This document shows, one piece after another, positions 1 through 10,530 of a DNA stretch of 64,000 nucleotides. The stretch lies in NCBI RefSeq assembly GCF_963678245.1, contig NZ_OY782767.1:806001-870000 (forward strand), written 5' to 3'. Origin of the DNA: an uncultured Sunxiuqinia sp. (GTDB lineage: Bacteria > Bacteroidota > Bacteroidia > Bacteroidales > Prolixibacteraceae). The notes beneath the pieces were generated by a model that saw only the letters and a program-made list of their open reading frames with translations, had not been told where the DNA came from and did not search any database. A program made the position numbers and the translations under genes. Every line of letters begins with the position of its first letter. The stretch's first letter is position 1.

Positions 1-1
1 A

Positions 2-238
2 AAAAATAATTTATTACCTACGATTTATAAGATTGATGATTTCTTTGATGACAAGTTTCAACCTGAAGTGATTTATGGTGCCGAACGCCTGAGTTATCAG
101 CAGATTGCAGATTCCTTTCAACAAAGTTTAAATGAACTGTTGAGTGAGATGTTCAGTGCGGATAATGTTTATGAACAAACAGAAGATGATCGGAAATGCC
201 GAACTTGCCCATATAACGTCATTTGCCGACGGGGTTAA
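2..238 (+). CDS. PD-(D/E)XK nuclease family protein, C-terminal fragment (AddB/RecB-like)
   Basis: The reading frame is open from the window edge to a TAA at 236-238 and gives the last 78 residues of a longer protein. The tail ends in a C-x2-C-x5-C cluster ([10 protein letters not shown]). AddB-type and Cas4-like PD-(D/E)XK nucleases use such C-terminal cysteines, with one upstream cysteine, to hold a 4Fe-4S cluster next to the nuclease core. The catalytic motifs lie outside the window, so the assignment rests on the cysteine pattern and the [18 protein letters not shown]-like stretch before it. If correct, the protein acts on DNA ends in repair or recombination. Its stop codon overlaps that of the convergent trmD by three bases (TTAA shared). 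The 5' part is missing. Confidence 0.6.
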   Translation, partial: KNNLLPTIYKIDDFFDDKFQPEVIYGAERLSYQQIADSFQQSLNELLSEMFSADNVYEQTEDDRKCRTCPYNVICRRG

Positions 239-918
239 TTCTTTTCATCGAGTAAGTCCGGACGTAGTTTTTTGGTGCGCTCGTAAGCTTGTTTCTCTTT
301 CCAATCGTTTATCTTCTTGTCATTGCCACTTAAAAGCACCTCAGGAACTTTTAGTCCCTTATAATCTGCCGGTCGGGTATAAACCGGAGGGCTGAGTAGA
401 TTATCCTGAAATGAGTCGGTTAGGGCAGAGGTTTCATCCGAAATAACCCCCGGAATTAAGCGCACGATGCTATCCGTCATAACAGCAGCAGCCAGTTCGC
501 CTCCGGTGAGCACATAATCGCCAATTGAAATTTCCCGGGTAATAAAATGATCGCGAATACGCTGGTCAACTCCTTTGTAGTGCCCACAAAGAATCATGAT
601 GTTATTTTTAAGTGACAGTTGATTCGCGATTCCTTGTGTAAATTGCTCTCCATCAGGGCTCGTATAAATAATCTCATCGTACTCTCGTTGAGATTTTAAA
701 TATTCAATCGCAGCTTCAATGGGTTGAATGGTCATTACCATGCCAGCACCGCCACTGAAAGCGTAGTCGTCAGTTTTTTTATGTTTATCGGTTGAGAAGT
801 CACGAATGTTGTGCACATAAATTTCTACCATCCCTTTGTCTCGGCCTCTTTTGATGATAGAGTGATTAAACGGACTTTCCAATAATTCAGGAACAACTGT
901 TAAAATATCAATGCGCAT
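235..918 (-). CDS. trmD: tRNA (guanine37-N1)-methyltransferase TrmD
   Basis: The 227-residue product matches TrmD along its length. It carries the SPOUT knot sequences [12 protein letters not shown] and [14 protein letters not shown], which bind S-adenosylmethionine, and an N-terminal [13 protein letters not shown] typical of the family. The enzyme methylates N1 of G37 next to the anticodon in tRNAs reading CNN and related codons, which prevents +1 frameshifting. It works as a cytoplasmic homodimer. The frame is open further upstream to 990, but the ATG at 916-918 starts exactly where family members begin and lies about 20 bases from a good -7 box, so I chose it. The gene converges on the nuclease fragment with overlapping stop codons. 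It is not in the rpsP-rimM-trmD-rplS operon seen in many bacteria. Confidence 0.95.
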   Translation of the reverse strand: MRIDILTVVPELLESPFNHSIIKRGRDKGMVEIYVHNIRDFSTDKHKKTDDYAFSGGAGMVMTIQPIEAAIEYLKSQREYDEIIYTSPDGEQFTQGIANQLSLKNNIMILCGHYKGVDQRIRDHFITREISIGDYVLTGGELAAAVMTDSIVRLIPGVISDETSALTDSFQDNLLSPPVYTRPADYKGLKVPEVLLSGNDKKINDWKEKQAYERTKKLRPDLLDEKN

Positions 919-937
919 GGTTATGAAATTTGTGCTG

Positions 938-945
938 CAAAAGTA
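938..945 (-). promoter_or_regulatory. Candidate Bacteroidota -7 box for trmD
   Basis: On the minus strand this reads TACTTTTG, a full match to the TAnnTTTG -7 consensus of Bacteroidota promoters. It lies 20 bases upstream of the chosen trmD start. I see no clear TTTG -33 partner at the expected spacing, so the call rests on the -7 box and its position. Confidence 0.4.
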
Positions 946-1188
946 ACAAGTTTTTACAATTTGAATAGGTATAAAAAGCCAGGAATACATCTATCAATCT
1001 AGATAAGATGTCGATACGGCATTAAGATTTCGCCTAAATCGGAAATAATGACATATTTGATGGTTGTGCAGTGGCTTTTTTGTCTTATTTTTTTTCTTGG
1101 AATAGAAGTTGAAAATGGAGGAGCAGAAACAATAATCTTAAAAACAATTAAAAAATACAAACAATTAAATTTTAGGAGGAAATAAATT

Positions 1189-1644
1189 ATGAAACTTGTA
1201 AATGTTAATCGTCCGGCTTATTACAACAATCCAGTTGATGTACTGTTAAAAGACTTTTTCAACCCTAAAACAGCAACTGATCGTTACGAAAAAGAAGAGT
1301 TGAAATATACTCCCTCAACTAATGTTTTTGAGACCGATACTGATATCGCGCTGGAGCTTTTAGTTCCTGGTTATTCAAAAGATGAGATTAAACTATCGGT
1401 CGAGAATAATATGTTGTTGATCGATAGCCAAGAGATTGAGCCAAAAGCTGACGAAAAAGAAGCTGAAGAATTAAGGTATTCTCGTATTGAGTTTGAAAAG
1501 AAGAATTTTGAGAAGAAATTTAGACTTTCTGAAAAACTCAATCAAGACCAAATTAAAGCTGAAGTGAACAACGGAGTGCTTCGGATTACAATTGCGAAGA
1601 AAGAAGAAGCGGTTCCTGTAAAACGCCAAATTGAAATCGGATAA
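1189..1644 (+). CDS. Hsp20/alpha-crystallin family small heat-shock protein
   Basis: The 151-residue protein has the layout of bacterial small heat-shock proteins: a short N-terminal arm with a family-like DVLLKDFFNP stretch, an alpha-crystallin domain at about residues 45-140 containing VPGYSKDEIKLSVENNMLLI, and the hallmark NGVLRITIAKKEE near the end. Such proteins are ATP-independent holdases that form large cytoplasmic oligomers and keep unfolding proteins soluble for DnaK and ClpB. A strong Shine-Dalgarno AGGAGG at 1174-1179 sits ten bases before the ATG, which is unusual in this phylum and suggests high expression on demand. The gene is monocistronic, with a hairpin just downstream. Confidence 0.93.
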   Translation: MKLVNVNRPAYYNNPVDVLLKDFFNPKTATDRYEKEELKYTPSTNVFETDTDIALELLVPGYSKDEIKLSVENNMLLIDSQEIEPKADEKEAEELRYSRIEFEKKNFEKKFRLSEKLNQDQIKAEVNNGVLRITIAKKEEAVPVKRQIEIG

Positions 1645-1667
1645 ATCTGATTTTCAGGAGATAATAA

Positions 1668-1697
1668 ACAAATGCCGTTGATTTCAACGGCATTTGT
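1668..1697 (+). terminator. Hairpin terminator after the small heat-shock gene
   Basis: A perfect 13-bp stem (1668-1680 with 1685-1697) closes a four-base loop 23 bases after the stop codon and is followed by a T-rich stretch. The uridine tract is interrupted by G and C, so termination may be partial. Confidence 0.6.
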
Positions 1698-1828
1698 TGT
1701 TTCTGACGGTTTGTTTTTCTTACTTTATTGCTGTTTTACTTGAGTATTCGTACTTAATATTATATTTTCGTACATCTACAGGGAGCTTAAATCTCTGATA
1801 ATTACTTTGTAATTTAAATTTTTAACAC

Positions 1829-4219
1829 ATGAAACCCGAAGACCTGAAAAACTCAAATGATGAGTTAAAAGCAACATCCGATAATTCGGAAGCTGCTAAT
1901 ACGCCTGAAAAGACCCCGGAGACCAAAACTGAACAGTCGCAACCATCAGAGAAAAAAGCTGATACTGATGACACGAAAGAGGAGTCTTCCGTTGCTGAAG
2001 AAAAAGCTTCTGAAGAAAAAACTGAAGCTAAGGAAAGTGATAAAAAGAAAAAATCTCTGGCTGAAAAGCTAGATCAAACTGTCTCAAATAAAGAGTATCA
2101 GGTTGAAGAAACGGAGAAGGCGGAGTCCTCTACAGAGGATGAAGTCGTTCAGCCAAAAGAGGATGTTAATTCCTTAGAAAAGATAACTCCAGAAATTAAA
2201 GAGGAATCAATCGTTGACGAAAAAGAAGCTCCCAAACTTGTCGCAAAGGAAGTTGAAGAAAAAGAAGATGTTATTTCAACGGAAGAGGTAACTCCTGAAG
2301 TTAAAGAGGAACCAGTTGCTGATAAAAAAGAAGAAACTGTCTCTTCTGAAGAAAAAGAAACTCCGGAGGTTAAAGAAGAAGAGCCAGCCGACAGCGACAA
2401 AGAGCATAAGGGAGTTCAAAAAGTAGAAGTAACTTTTGAAGAACAAAATGAAAAGGTTGCTGAAAAATCAGAAGATAAACCATCTCGGGAATCGGTTGAT
2501 TATACCTCTCTTAATGAAGTTGAACTGATTAATACCCTTCGTGATTTACTGGAAAATCATGCAGAGGAGAATATCAAAGCTGATGTGGATAGCATTAAAG
2601 TTAACTTTTATAAACAACACCGTGCAGTTGCTGACGAAGAGAAAAAGAAATTTATCGAAGAAGGGGGTGTTGAAGATGATTTTGAGCCATCAAATGCACT
2701 TTATGAAGAGGACTTAAGGAATTTGATGAAAGAATTCCGTATCATTCGGAGCAAGCAACATCGGGAGTTGGAGGATGAAAAAGAGGAAAACCTTCATCGT
2801 AAATATGAAATTATAGACGAAATAAAGAACCTTGTCAATCGCAAGGAGTCTATCAATAAAACTTTTCATGAATTTAGAGAATTGCAACAGGAATGGCGTG
2901 AGATTGGTTTAGTGCCGCAGTCAAAGTTAAAAGACTTGTGGGAAAACTACCATCATCATGTTGAAAATTTCTACGATTACATTAAGATCAACCGCGAACT
3001 GCGTGATTTGGATCTGAAAAAGAATCTGGAAGCCAAAATTATTCTTTGCGAAAAAGCTGAAGAGTTGGTGGTGGAACCTTCTGTGATTAAGGCTTTCAAT
3101 ATTTTGCAAAAATATCATGAGCAATGGCGTGAGATTGGTCCCGTTCCGAGGGAGAAAAAAGAAGACTTGTGGGAGCGTTTCAAAGCTGCTACTTCAAAAA
3201 TAAACAAAAAACACCAAGCGTATTTCGAAGATCGTAAACAGGATCAAAAGAAAAATCTGGAAGCCAAAACTGCACTTTGCGAAAAAGCAGAGGAAATTGC
3301 CAATCTGAAAATTTTGAACCACAAAGACTGGGATAAAAAATCCAGAGAGCTGATTGAATTACAGAAGGTTTGGAGAACTATTGGTTTCGCACCCAAAAGA
3401 GACAATAACCGAATTTACGAGCGCTTTCGCAGTGCTTGCGACAAGTTTTTTGATGCTAAACGCGAGTTTTATGCCCAAAACAAAGAGTTGCAAATGAACA
3501 ACATGCAAATGAAGACGGATTTGTGTGTGCAGGCTGAATCATTGAAAGACAGCACTGATTGGCGTAAAACAACCGAAGAATTTATTCATATTCAGAAAAA
3601 ATGGAAAGAAATTGGTCCGGTTCCACGCAAACATTCTGATGCTATCTGGAAACGTTTTCGAGCTGCCTGCGATTTCTTTTTCGATAATAAATCCAAACAT
3701 TTTAATCATGTTGATGAAGAGCAGGTTGAAAATCTGAAACTGAAGAAAGATTTAGTAGCAGAAGTTGAAGCTTATAAACTGACGAAGGAAGAAGATGATG
3801 ATTTAGCTGTCATTAGAGAGTTTCAACGTCGCTGGACGAATATTGGACATGTGCCATTCAAGGATAAAGATGTTGTTCAAGATGAATTTAGAGATGCGAT
3901 TAATAAGCATTTCGATAGCCTGAAAATTGATGACCACAAACGTAATTTGTTGAAATTTAAGACAAAAATGTCTAACATTTCGGGAACAACGCGCGGCAAT
4001 AATAAAATGCGTTACGAGCGAGATAAGTACGTAAGCAAACTAAAACAAATGGAAAGTGACTTAATCTTGCTCAATAACAACATTGGATTTTTTGCCAATA
4101 CTAAAAATGCAGAGTCGCTTATTGAAGATGTAAATAAGAAGATCGCCGATACACAGGAAAAAATAGAATTTTTAAAAGAGAAGATACGAATTATCGACTC
4201 GATGGAAGATGAAGATTAA
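1829..4219 (+). CDS. DUF349 repeat protein with acidic N-terminal tail
   Basis: The protein has 796 residues. Residues 1 to about 225 are a disordered, Glu/Lys/Ser/Thr-rich tail with several copies of a TPE(I/V)KEE-like unit. From about residue 340 to 720 there are five copies of the roughly 75-residue DUF349 module, each marked by a W-(R/K/T)-x-IG-x-(V/A)P motif near residues 354, 431, 513, 590 and 668. The modules are charged helical repeats likely to form a long rod. The last 80 residues look like coiled coil. No enzymatic residues and no signal peptide or membrane segment are visible, so a cytoplasmic structural or scaffold role is inference. DUF349 proteins are common in Bacteroidota and their function is not established. 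A strong terminator follows the gene. Confidence 0.85.
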   Translation: MKPEDLKNSNDELKATSDNSEAANTPEKTPETKTEQSQPSEKKADTDDTKEESSVAEEKASEEKTEAKESDKKKKSLAEKLDQTVSNKEYQVEETEKAESSTEDEVVQPKEDVNSLEKITPEIKEESIVDEKEAPKLVAKEVEEKEDVISTEEVTPEVKEEPVADKKEETVSSEEKETPEVKEEEPADSDKEHKGVQKVEVTFEEQNEKVAEKSEDKPSRESVDYTSLNEVELINTLRDLLENHAEENIKADVDSIKVNFYKQHRAVADEEKKKFIEEGGVEDDFEPSNALYEEDLRNLMKEFRIIRSKQHRELEDEKEENLHRKYEIIDEIKNLVNRKESINKTFHEFRELQQEWREIGLVPQSKLKDLWENYHHHVENFYDYIKINRELRDLDLKKNLEAKIILCEKAEELVVEPSVIKAFNILQKYHEQWREIGPVPREKKEDLWERFKAATSKINKKHQAYFEDRKQDQKKNLEAKTALCEKAEEIANLKILNHKDWDKKSRELIELQKVWRTIGFAPKRDNNRIYERFRSACDKFFDAKREFYAQNKELQMNNMQMKTDLCVQAESLKDSTDWRKTTEEFIHIQKKWKEIGPVPRKHSDAIWKRFRAACDFFFDNKSKHFNHVDEEQVENLKLKKDLVAEVEAYKLTKEEDDDLAVIREFQRRWTNIGHVPFKDKDVVQDEFRDAINKHFDSLKIDDHKRNLLKFKTKMSNISGTTRGNNKMRYERDKYVSKLKQMESDLILLNNNIGFFANTKNAESLIEDVNKKIADTQEKIEFLKEKIRIIDSMEDED

Positions 4220-4228
4220 CTTCAAAAT

Positions 4229-4258
4229 AAAAAACCCGTTATAATTAGCGGGTTTTTT
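4229..4258 (+). terminator. Rho-independent terminator after the DUF349 gene
   Basis: A stem of AAAAAACCCG (4229-4238) pairs with CGGGTTTTTT (4249-4258) around a ten-base AT-rich loop, giving a GC core followed by six T. It starts ten bases after the stop codon and separates the DUF349 gene from pyrG. Confidence 0.85.
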
Positions 4259-4312
4259 AATGATTAATCAAATTATAATTGATGGTTTTAAAGCCCAATA
4301 ATTTTTATTGAT

Positions 4313-4320
4313 TAACTTTG
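4313..4320 (+). promoter_or_regulatory. Candidate -7 box for pyrG-yidC
   Basis: The sequence TAACTTTG matches the Bacteroidota TAnnTTTG -7 consensus. It lies 34 bases before the pyrG start and downstream of the previous terminator, where a promoter is needed. A -33 TTG at the best spacing is not obvious. Confidence 0.45.
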
Positions 4321-4341
4321 TGCGTTTTTAGGAACTTATAA

Positions 4342-5958
<1,617 letters not shown>

Positions 5959-5973
5959 AGAAAAAACGTTTAT

Positions 5974-7911
5974 ATGGATAAAAATACGGTCATTGGGATA
6001 GTTCTGATTTTTACCATCCTAATAGGATTTAGTTACTTGAACAAACCTTCTGAAGAAGAAATTGCAGCTGCTAAGAGGCGTCAGGATTCCATTGCTCAGG
6101 TTGAAGCAGCAAGAGTACAAGAAGCTGAATATCAAGCAGAAAATGCCAAAGTTCAAAAATCATCGCTTCCTGCTTCCGAAAATGGAGAAGCAACGGATTC
6201 AACGGCAGTCGCTCAAAATGTGAAAGATCAATTTGGTGCATTTGCTGATGCAGCTATTGGTAATGAAGAATTTATCACTCTGGAGAATAACCTGATGAAA
6301 ATTCAGGTTTCAACCAAAGGTGGTAAAGTTTATTCTGTTGAATTAAAAGACTATCAAACATACGATTCTTTGCCGTTGATGTTGTTTGAAGGAGAAGATA
6401 ATCTCTTCGGATTAAATTTCTTTGCTCAAAACCGGAGTATTCGTACAGATGATTTATACTTTGTCCCTTCGGTAGGTAAAAAGGATATTGTCGTTAGCGG
6501 ACCCGAAGTTCCGAAAGGAAAAGAAGGACGTGAAAGCTTTAATGAAGAAAATACAGGAGATAGCGAGACCCTAGTCATGCGATTGGATGTTGGCAACGGA
6601 CGTTATATGGAGTACGAGTACAAAATGAATTACAATTCCTACATGATCGGATTTAATGTGAAAACAGTTGGTTTTGATCAATTGGTGTCTCAAAATGCGA
6701 ACTATTTGAATTTTAACTGGGCTTTCTCTGCTCCTCGTCAGGAAAGGAAATCGAAATATGGTGAAGATCGCTACACAACGATTTCTTATAAGTATTTCGA
6801 AGACGAAGTTGATAAACTGAGTCCTGGCAAATCATCAGAAGAAACACTGAAGACTAAGGTCAAGTGGATTAGCTTAAAGCAATTGTTTTTTAATTCATCA
6901 ATTATTGCAGATTCATCTTTTCCAACTGCCGATATCAAATTTGAGTATTTGGAAGATGATCCGAAGTACATCGCAAATTTTCATACTGATATTGCTCTTC
7001 CGTTCGAAAGCAAGCCAACTGAAAACTACAACATGAGGTTGTATTTTGGCCCGAACCACTACACCACGCTTAAACAATATGATATTTCGCTGGAACGTTT
7101 GGTGAATTTAGGCTATGCGATTGTTCGTCCAGTAAACAAATGGCTGATTATTCCTGTGTTTAATTTCTTGGGAAGGTTTATTGATAGTTATGGTCTTATC
7201 ATTTTGCTTTTGACCATCTTTATTAAACTGATTGTTTTCCCATTTACTTATAAGTCGTATATCTCTCAGGCAAAAATGCGCGCATTAAAGCCTGAAATTG
7301 ATGAACTCACAGAGAAGTATGGGAAAGACAAAGCAATGGAGAAACAACAGGCTACCATGGCTCTGTATAAGAAGGCGGGGGTCAACCCAATGGGTGGATG
7401 TTTGCCAATGGTTCTGCAAATGCCGATCTTATTTGCCATGTTCTTTTTCTTCCCAACATCAATTGAGTTGAGACAAAAAAGTTTCCTTTGGGCAAACGAT
7501 CTATCTTCGTTTGATTCAATTTTCAGATTACCATTTGAAATTCCAGTATATGGGGATCATGTAAGTTTATTTTGTTTGTTGATGACAGTTACAACGATCT
7601 TCTCAACAAAACTTAATTCACAGGCAACTAGCAGCCAAGCAATGCCGGGTATGCAGACCATGATGTACATTATGCCTCTCATGTTCCTGTTTATCTTGAA
7701 TAGTTATCCAGCAGGCTTAAGTTATTATTACTTTTTGGCTAACTTAATCACGATTGGTCAAATGTATTTATTCCGCACTCTCATTGACGAGGATAAGATT
7801 CGGGTTCAACTTCAGGCGAATAAAAAGAAGGCAGGACCGGCCAAGAAATCTAACTTCCAGAAACGGTTAGAAAAAATGGCAAAAGAAAAGGGAATGCAAC
7901 TTCCAAAATAA
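5974..7911 (+). CDS. yidC: Membrane protein insertase YidC
   Basis: The 645-residue protein has the Gram-negative YidC layout: an N-terminal membrane anchor (residues 5-22), a charged linker, a large periplasmic beta-sandwich domain to about residue 370, and a C-terminal 60KD_IMP core of five membrane helices. Core signatures include KAGVNPMGGCLPMVLQMPI and a Met-rich cytoplasmic stretch. It inserts proteins into the inner membrane alone or with SecYEG and assists folding of subunits such as those of ATP synthase. The Lys-rich tail after the last helix fits ribosome contact. It lies 15 bases after pyrG, and the order pyrG-yidC is a familiar Bacteroidota pairing. A terminator follows. Confidence 0.96.
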   Translation: MDKNTVIGIVLIFTILIGFSYLNKPSEEEIAAAKRRQDSIAQVEAARVQEAEYQAENAKVQKSSLPASENGEATDSTAVAQNVKDQFGAFADAAIGNEEFITLENNLMKIQVSTKGGKVYSVELKDYQTYDSLPLMLFEGEDNLFGLNFFAQNRSIRTDDLYFVPSVGKKDIVVSGPEVPKGKEGRESFNEENTGDSETLVMRLDVGNGRYMEYEYKMNYNSYMIGFNVKTVGFDQLVSQNANYLNFNWAFSAPRQERKSKYGEDRYTTISYKYFEDEVDKLSPGKSSEETLKTKVKWISLKQLFFNSSIIADSSFPTADIKFEYLEDDPKYIANFHTDIALPFESKPTENYNMRLYFGPNHYTTLKQYDISLERLVNLGYAIVRPVNKWLIIPVFNFLGRFIDSYGLIILLLTIFIKLIVFPFTYKSYISQAKMRALKPEIDELTEKYGKDKAMEKQQATMALYKKAGVNPMGGCLPMVLQMPILFAMFFFFPTSIELRQKSFLWANDLSSFDSIFRLPFEIPVYGDHVSLFCLLMTVTTIFSTKLNSQATSSQAMPGMQTMMYIMPLMFLFILNSYPAGLSYYYFLANLITIGQMYLFRTLIDEDKIRVQLQANKKKAGPAKKSNFQKRLEKMAKEKGMQLPK

Positions 7912-7921
7912 TATTTTAAAA

Positions 7922-7948
7922 ATGCTGTCAGTTTTGGCAGTATTTTTT
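7922..7948 (+). terminator. Rho-independent terminator after yidC
   Basis: A nine-pair stem with two G-U wobbles (7922-7930 with 7935-7943) and a four-base loop runs into six T at 7943-7948, eleven bases after the yidC stop. Confidence 0.7.
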
Positions 7949-7979
7949 GTATTTTATCATTCGTAATCAAAATAAGCGA

Positions 7980-8381
7980 ATGATGTTTCAATATCAATCT
8001 GAAATACAAAAAGTCATTGATGGCGACACTTATGTCATCGATATTGATCTTGGCCTTGGTGTTTGGGTACGCGGCGAACGAATCAGACTGTATGGTGTAG
8101 ATACCCCCGAAGTTTATGGAGTAAAGAGAACCTCCGAAGAATATCAGCTCGGCAAAGCATCCTCCGATTTTGCCAAATCGTTAGTGAAAAAAGGAACTTT
8201 GGCAATCGTCGAAACCATTAAGGATGAAAAAGGCAAGTATGGTCGCTACTTGGCTGTTTTGTATATACGAGTTCCTGAAGATATTTTGGCTGGTCATGAT
8301 CAAATTCGGGCAATTGCCGATTTTTATTGCCTCAATGATTTACTGATTGCTAAAGGGTTAGCCGAACCATACATGCTATAA
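7980..8381 (+). CDS. Thermonuclease (SNase)-like protein
   Basis: The 133-residue product is a single staphylococcal-nuclease OB-fold domain. The known SNase catalytic positions can be matched: Asp in VIDGDTYV, Arg and Asp/Glu in RIRLYGVDTPE, and the second Arg in KYGRYLAVLYI. Members cleave DNA or RNA 5' phosphodiester bonds with Ca2+. No signal peptide is visible, so it may act in the cytoplasm, unlike the secreted staphylococcal enzyme. The frame is open back to a TTG at 7947, but that codon lies in the yidC terminator. The ATG at 7980 (or 7983) places the domain at the very N-terminus and is preferred. An AT-rich inverted repeat overlaps the stop codon (8380-8389 with 8405-8414). Confidence 0.85.
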   Translation: MMFQYQSEIQKVIDGDTYVIDIDLGLGVWVRGERIRLYGVDTPEVYGVKRTSEEYQLGKASSDFAKSLVKKGTLAIVETIKDEKGKYGRYLAVLYIRVPEDILAGHDQIRAIADFYCLNDLLIAKGLAEPYML

Positions 8382-8440
8382 TTAATCCAATTTTATTGTT
8401 GGTTTGGATTAATTGGATTGGAATTTGTTAGACGAAAGCA

Positions 8441-8761
8441 ATGATTGCAGAAACTCCAAAGCCTCCTTATTACGCCGTTATTTTTACATCTGTCCGTACA
8501 CCGGAAGATGAGTCTCGCTATGCAAAAATGGCCAACAAAATGGAAAAACTGGCGAGACAGCAGAACGGCTTTCTGGGAATAGAATCTGTTCGTAATGACT
8601 TGGGTATAACTGTGTCCTATTGGAAAGACTTGGGTTCAATCAGAAATTGGAAGACACAAGCCGACCATTTGTTTGCACAGAAGATGGGACGCGAAAAATG
8701 GTATAAATGTTACAAAACCAGAATTGCATTGGTAGAACGGGATTACAACTTTGAAAGTTAA
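8441..8761 (+). CDS. Antibiotic biosynthesis monooxygenase (ABM) fold protein
   Basis: The 106 residues have the pattern of the dimeric alpha-beta barrel ABM family: YYAVIFTSVRTPEDESRYAKMANKMEKLARQQNGFLGIES, followed by ITVSYWKDLGSIRNWKTQADH. Close family members are annotated as heme-degrading or quinol monooxygenase-like proteins, but many have no tested activity. There is no signal peptide. The gene ends three bases before a possible GTG start, and 15 bases before the preferred ATG, of the M49-like peptidase, so the two may share a transcript. The precise substrate cannot be read from the sequence. Confidence 0.75.
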   Translation: MIAETPKPPYYAVIFTSVRTPEDESRYAKMANKMEKLARQQNGFLGIESVRNDLGITVSYWKDLGSIRNWKTQADHLFAQKMGREKWYKCYKTRIALVERDYNFES

Positions 8762-8776
8762 ATAGTGAATACAACA

Positions 8777-10417
8777 ATGAAGAGAATTATTTTATCGATG
8801 GTGATTGGTGCAGGTTTGCTTGCCGGATCATGTACCAATAAAACCAATGAACAGAAAGAAATGAAAAGTGAAATTGCTCAAAAAGCTGATGAGTTTATTG
8901 CTGTAAAATTGACCACTGATTTATCGGTTTTAAGCGAAAAGGAGAAGCAAATGCTGCCTTTATTGTTTAAGGCTGCTGAAATTATGAATGAAATTTTCTG
9001 GATTGAAGCTTTTGGAGACAAAGAAGAAATACTATCCAAAGCAACAAGTCCGGCGATGGAAAAATTCATTAGGGTGAACTATGGTCCGTGGGAACGCTTG
9101 AATAATAACGAACCATTTATTGTAGGTTATGGCATAAAGCCTGCCGGAGCAAATTTTTACCCCAAAGATATGACAAAGGCGGAGTTTGAGGCCTGGGATG
9201 AACCATCGAAAGCGAGTTTGTATACACTCATTCGACGTGATGATGATGGAAGCCTGAAAGCAATTCCTTATCACGATGCATTTAAAGCGAAAATCGAAGA
9301 AGCTGTTGTTTATATTCGTCAAGCTGCGGAATTGGTGGAAGATCCGGGGTTGAAAAAATACCTGGAATTACGGGCCGATGCGTTGTTGACAGATGATTAT
9401 TACGAAAGTGATCTTGCGTGGTTGGATATGAAAGACAACACCATTGATTTTGTGGTGGGCCCCATCGAAAATTACGAAGACCAACTTTATGGTTACAAAG
9501 CAGCACATGAAGCTTTTATTTTGGTAAAAGACAAAGTGTGGAGCCAGAGGCTGGAGAAATTTGCAGCTTTATTGCCCGACCTTCAAAAAGCCCTGCCAAC
9601 CAGCGAAGCCAATAAAAGTGAAATGCCTGGTACTGATTCTGACCTGAATGCCTATGATGTGGTATATTATGCTGGCGATTGCAATGCCGGAAGTAAAACC
9701 ATTGCCATCAATTTGCCTAACGACGAACGGGTGCGAGCCAACAAAGGTAGTCGCAAGTTGCAGTTGAAGAATTCGATGAAAGCCAAATTTGATAAAATAC
9801 TGATGCCAATTACGGATCTGTTAATTGCTGAAGACCAGCGAGGACATGTAAAGTTTGACGCATTTTTTGAAAATACCATGTTTCACGAGGCAGCACATGG
9901 TTTAGGAATGGGTAATACTATCGATGGAAATCAAACTGTTCGTGGAGCCTTAAAAGAAACCTATAGCTCGTTGGAAGAAAGTAAGGCTGATATTTTAGGA
10001 CTTTGGGTCGTTTATAAGTTAACCGAGATGGGCGAGTTTTCCGATAAAAATCTAATGGATAATTTCGTCACCTTTATGGCTGGTATTTTTCGTTCTGTGC
10101 GCTTTGGAGCGGCTAGCGCTCACGGAAAAGCCAATATGATCCGCTTTTACTATTTTCAGGAAAAAGGAGCTTTTGAACGTGATGAAGCTACTGGAACTTA
10201 CCGGGTAGACTTCGAAAAGATGAAGAAGGCGATGATTGATCTTTCAGATTTAATTTTAACCGTTCAGGCTGAAGGTGATTACGATGCGGCAAAGGCCATG
10301 ATTGGACAAAAAGGCTTTATTCGCGATGAGCTTCAGAAAGATCTGGAGCGGATTTCAGAAGCCGGTATTCCGGTAGACATTGTATTTAACCAAGGTCCTG
10401 AAGCTCTAGGGGTGTGA
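8777..10417 (+). CDS. M49-like (dipeptidyl-peptidase III family) zinc peptidase, lipoprotein
   Basis: The 546-residue product starts with a lipoprotein signal peptide whose lipobox is LAGSC, so it should be anchored in the outer or inner membrane facing the periplasm. The zinc-binding helix is His370-Glu371-AA-His374 followed by GLG, and a second helix about 30 residues later has SSLEESKAD, with Glu401 the likely third ligand, comparable to EECRAE of dipeptidyl-peptidase III. Classical M49 enzymes have HExxGH with one extra residue. This one has a plain HExxH. Its substrate may be short periplasmic peptides, which is inference. I chose the ATG at 8777 over the in-frame GTG at 8765 because it gives a compact signal peptide. 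A strong hairpin follows the gene. Confidence 0.8.
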   Translation: MKRIILSMVIGAGLLAGSCTNKTNEQKEMKSEIAQKADEFIAVKLTTDLSVLSEKEKQMLPLLFKAAEIMNEIFWIEAFGDKEEILSKATSPAMEKFIRVNYGPWERLNNNEPFIVGYGIKPAGANFYPKDMTKAEFEAWDEPSKASLYTLIRRDDDGSLKAIPYHDAFKAKIEEAVVYIRQAAELVEDPGLKKYLELRADALLTDDYYESDLAWLDMKDNTIDFVVGPIENYEDQLYGYKAAHEAFILVKDKVWSQRLEKFAALLPDLQKALPTSEANKSEMPGTDSDLNAYDVVYYAGDCNAGSKTIAINLPNDERVRANKGSRKLQLKNSMKAKFDKILMPITDLLIAEDQRGHVKFDAFFENTMFHEAAHGLGMGNTIDGNQTVRGALKETYSSLEESKADILGLWVVYKLTEMGEFSDKNLMDNFVTFMAGIFRSVRFGAASAHGKANMIRFYYFQEKGAFERDEATGTYRVDFEKMKKAMIDLSDLILTVQAEGDYDAAKAMIGQKGFIRDELQKDLERISEAGIPVDIVFNQGPEALGV

Positions 10418-10438
10418 TCGAAATTAAAGCATTTAATT

Positions 10439-10476
10439 AAAAATGGCTGTGGAGATTAATATCCACAGCCATTTTT
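10439..10476. terminator. Bidirectional terminator between the M49-like gene and the peroxiredoxin remnant
   Basis: A perfect 15-bp stem (10439-10453 with 10462-10476) with an eight-base loop has AAAAA on its left flank and TTTTT on its right flank. It can therefore end transcripts from both sides, which suits two convergent units. Confidence 0.85.
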
Positions 10477-10530
10477 CTATTTCTTGACGTTACGTTATAA
10501 ACTGATTTATTTGGTCGTTTCAGTTAAGCT

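Noticed and set aside
2149-2400. Ser-rich minus-strand open frame resembling an adhesin repeat
   Set aside because: It is the antisense reading of the Glu/Lys-rich DUF349 tail. Glu codons read backwards give Ser and Phe.
8380-8414. Terminator after the SNase-like gene
   Set aside because: The inverted repeat is AT-only apart from two pairs and is not followed by a T tract, so I did not list it as a terminator.
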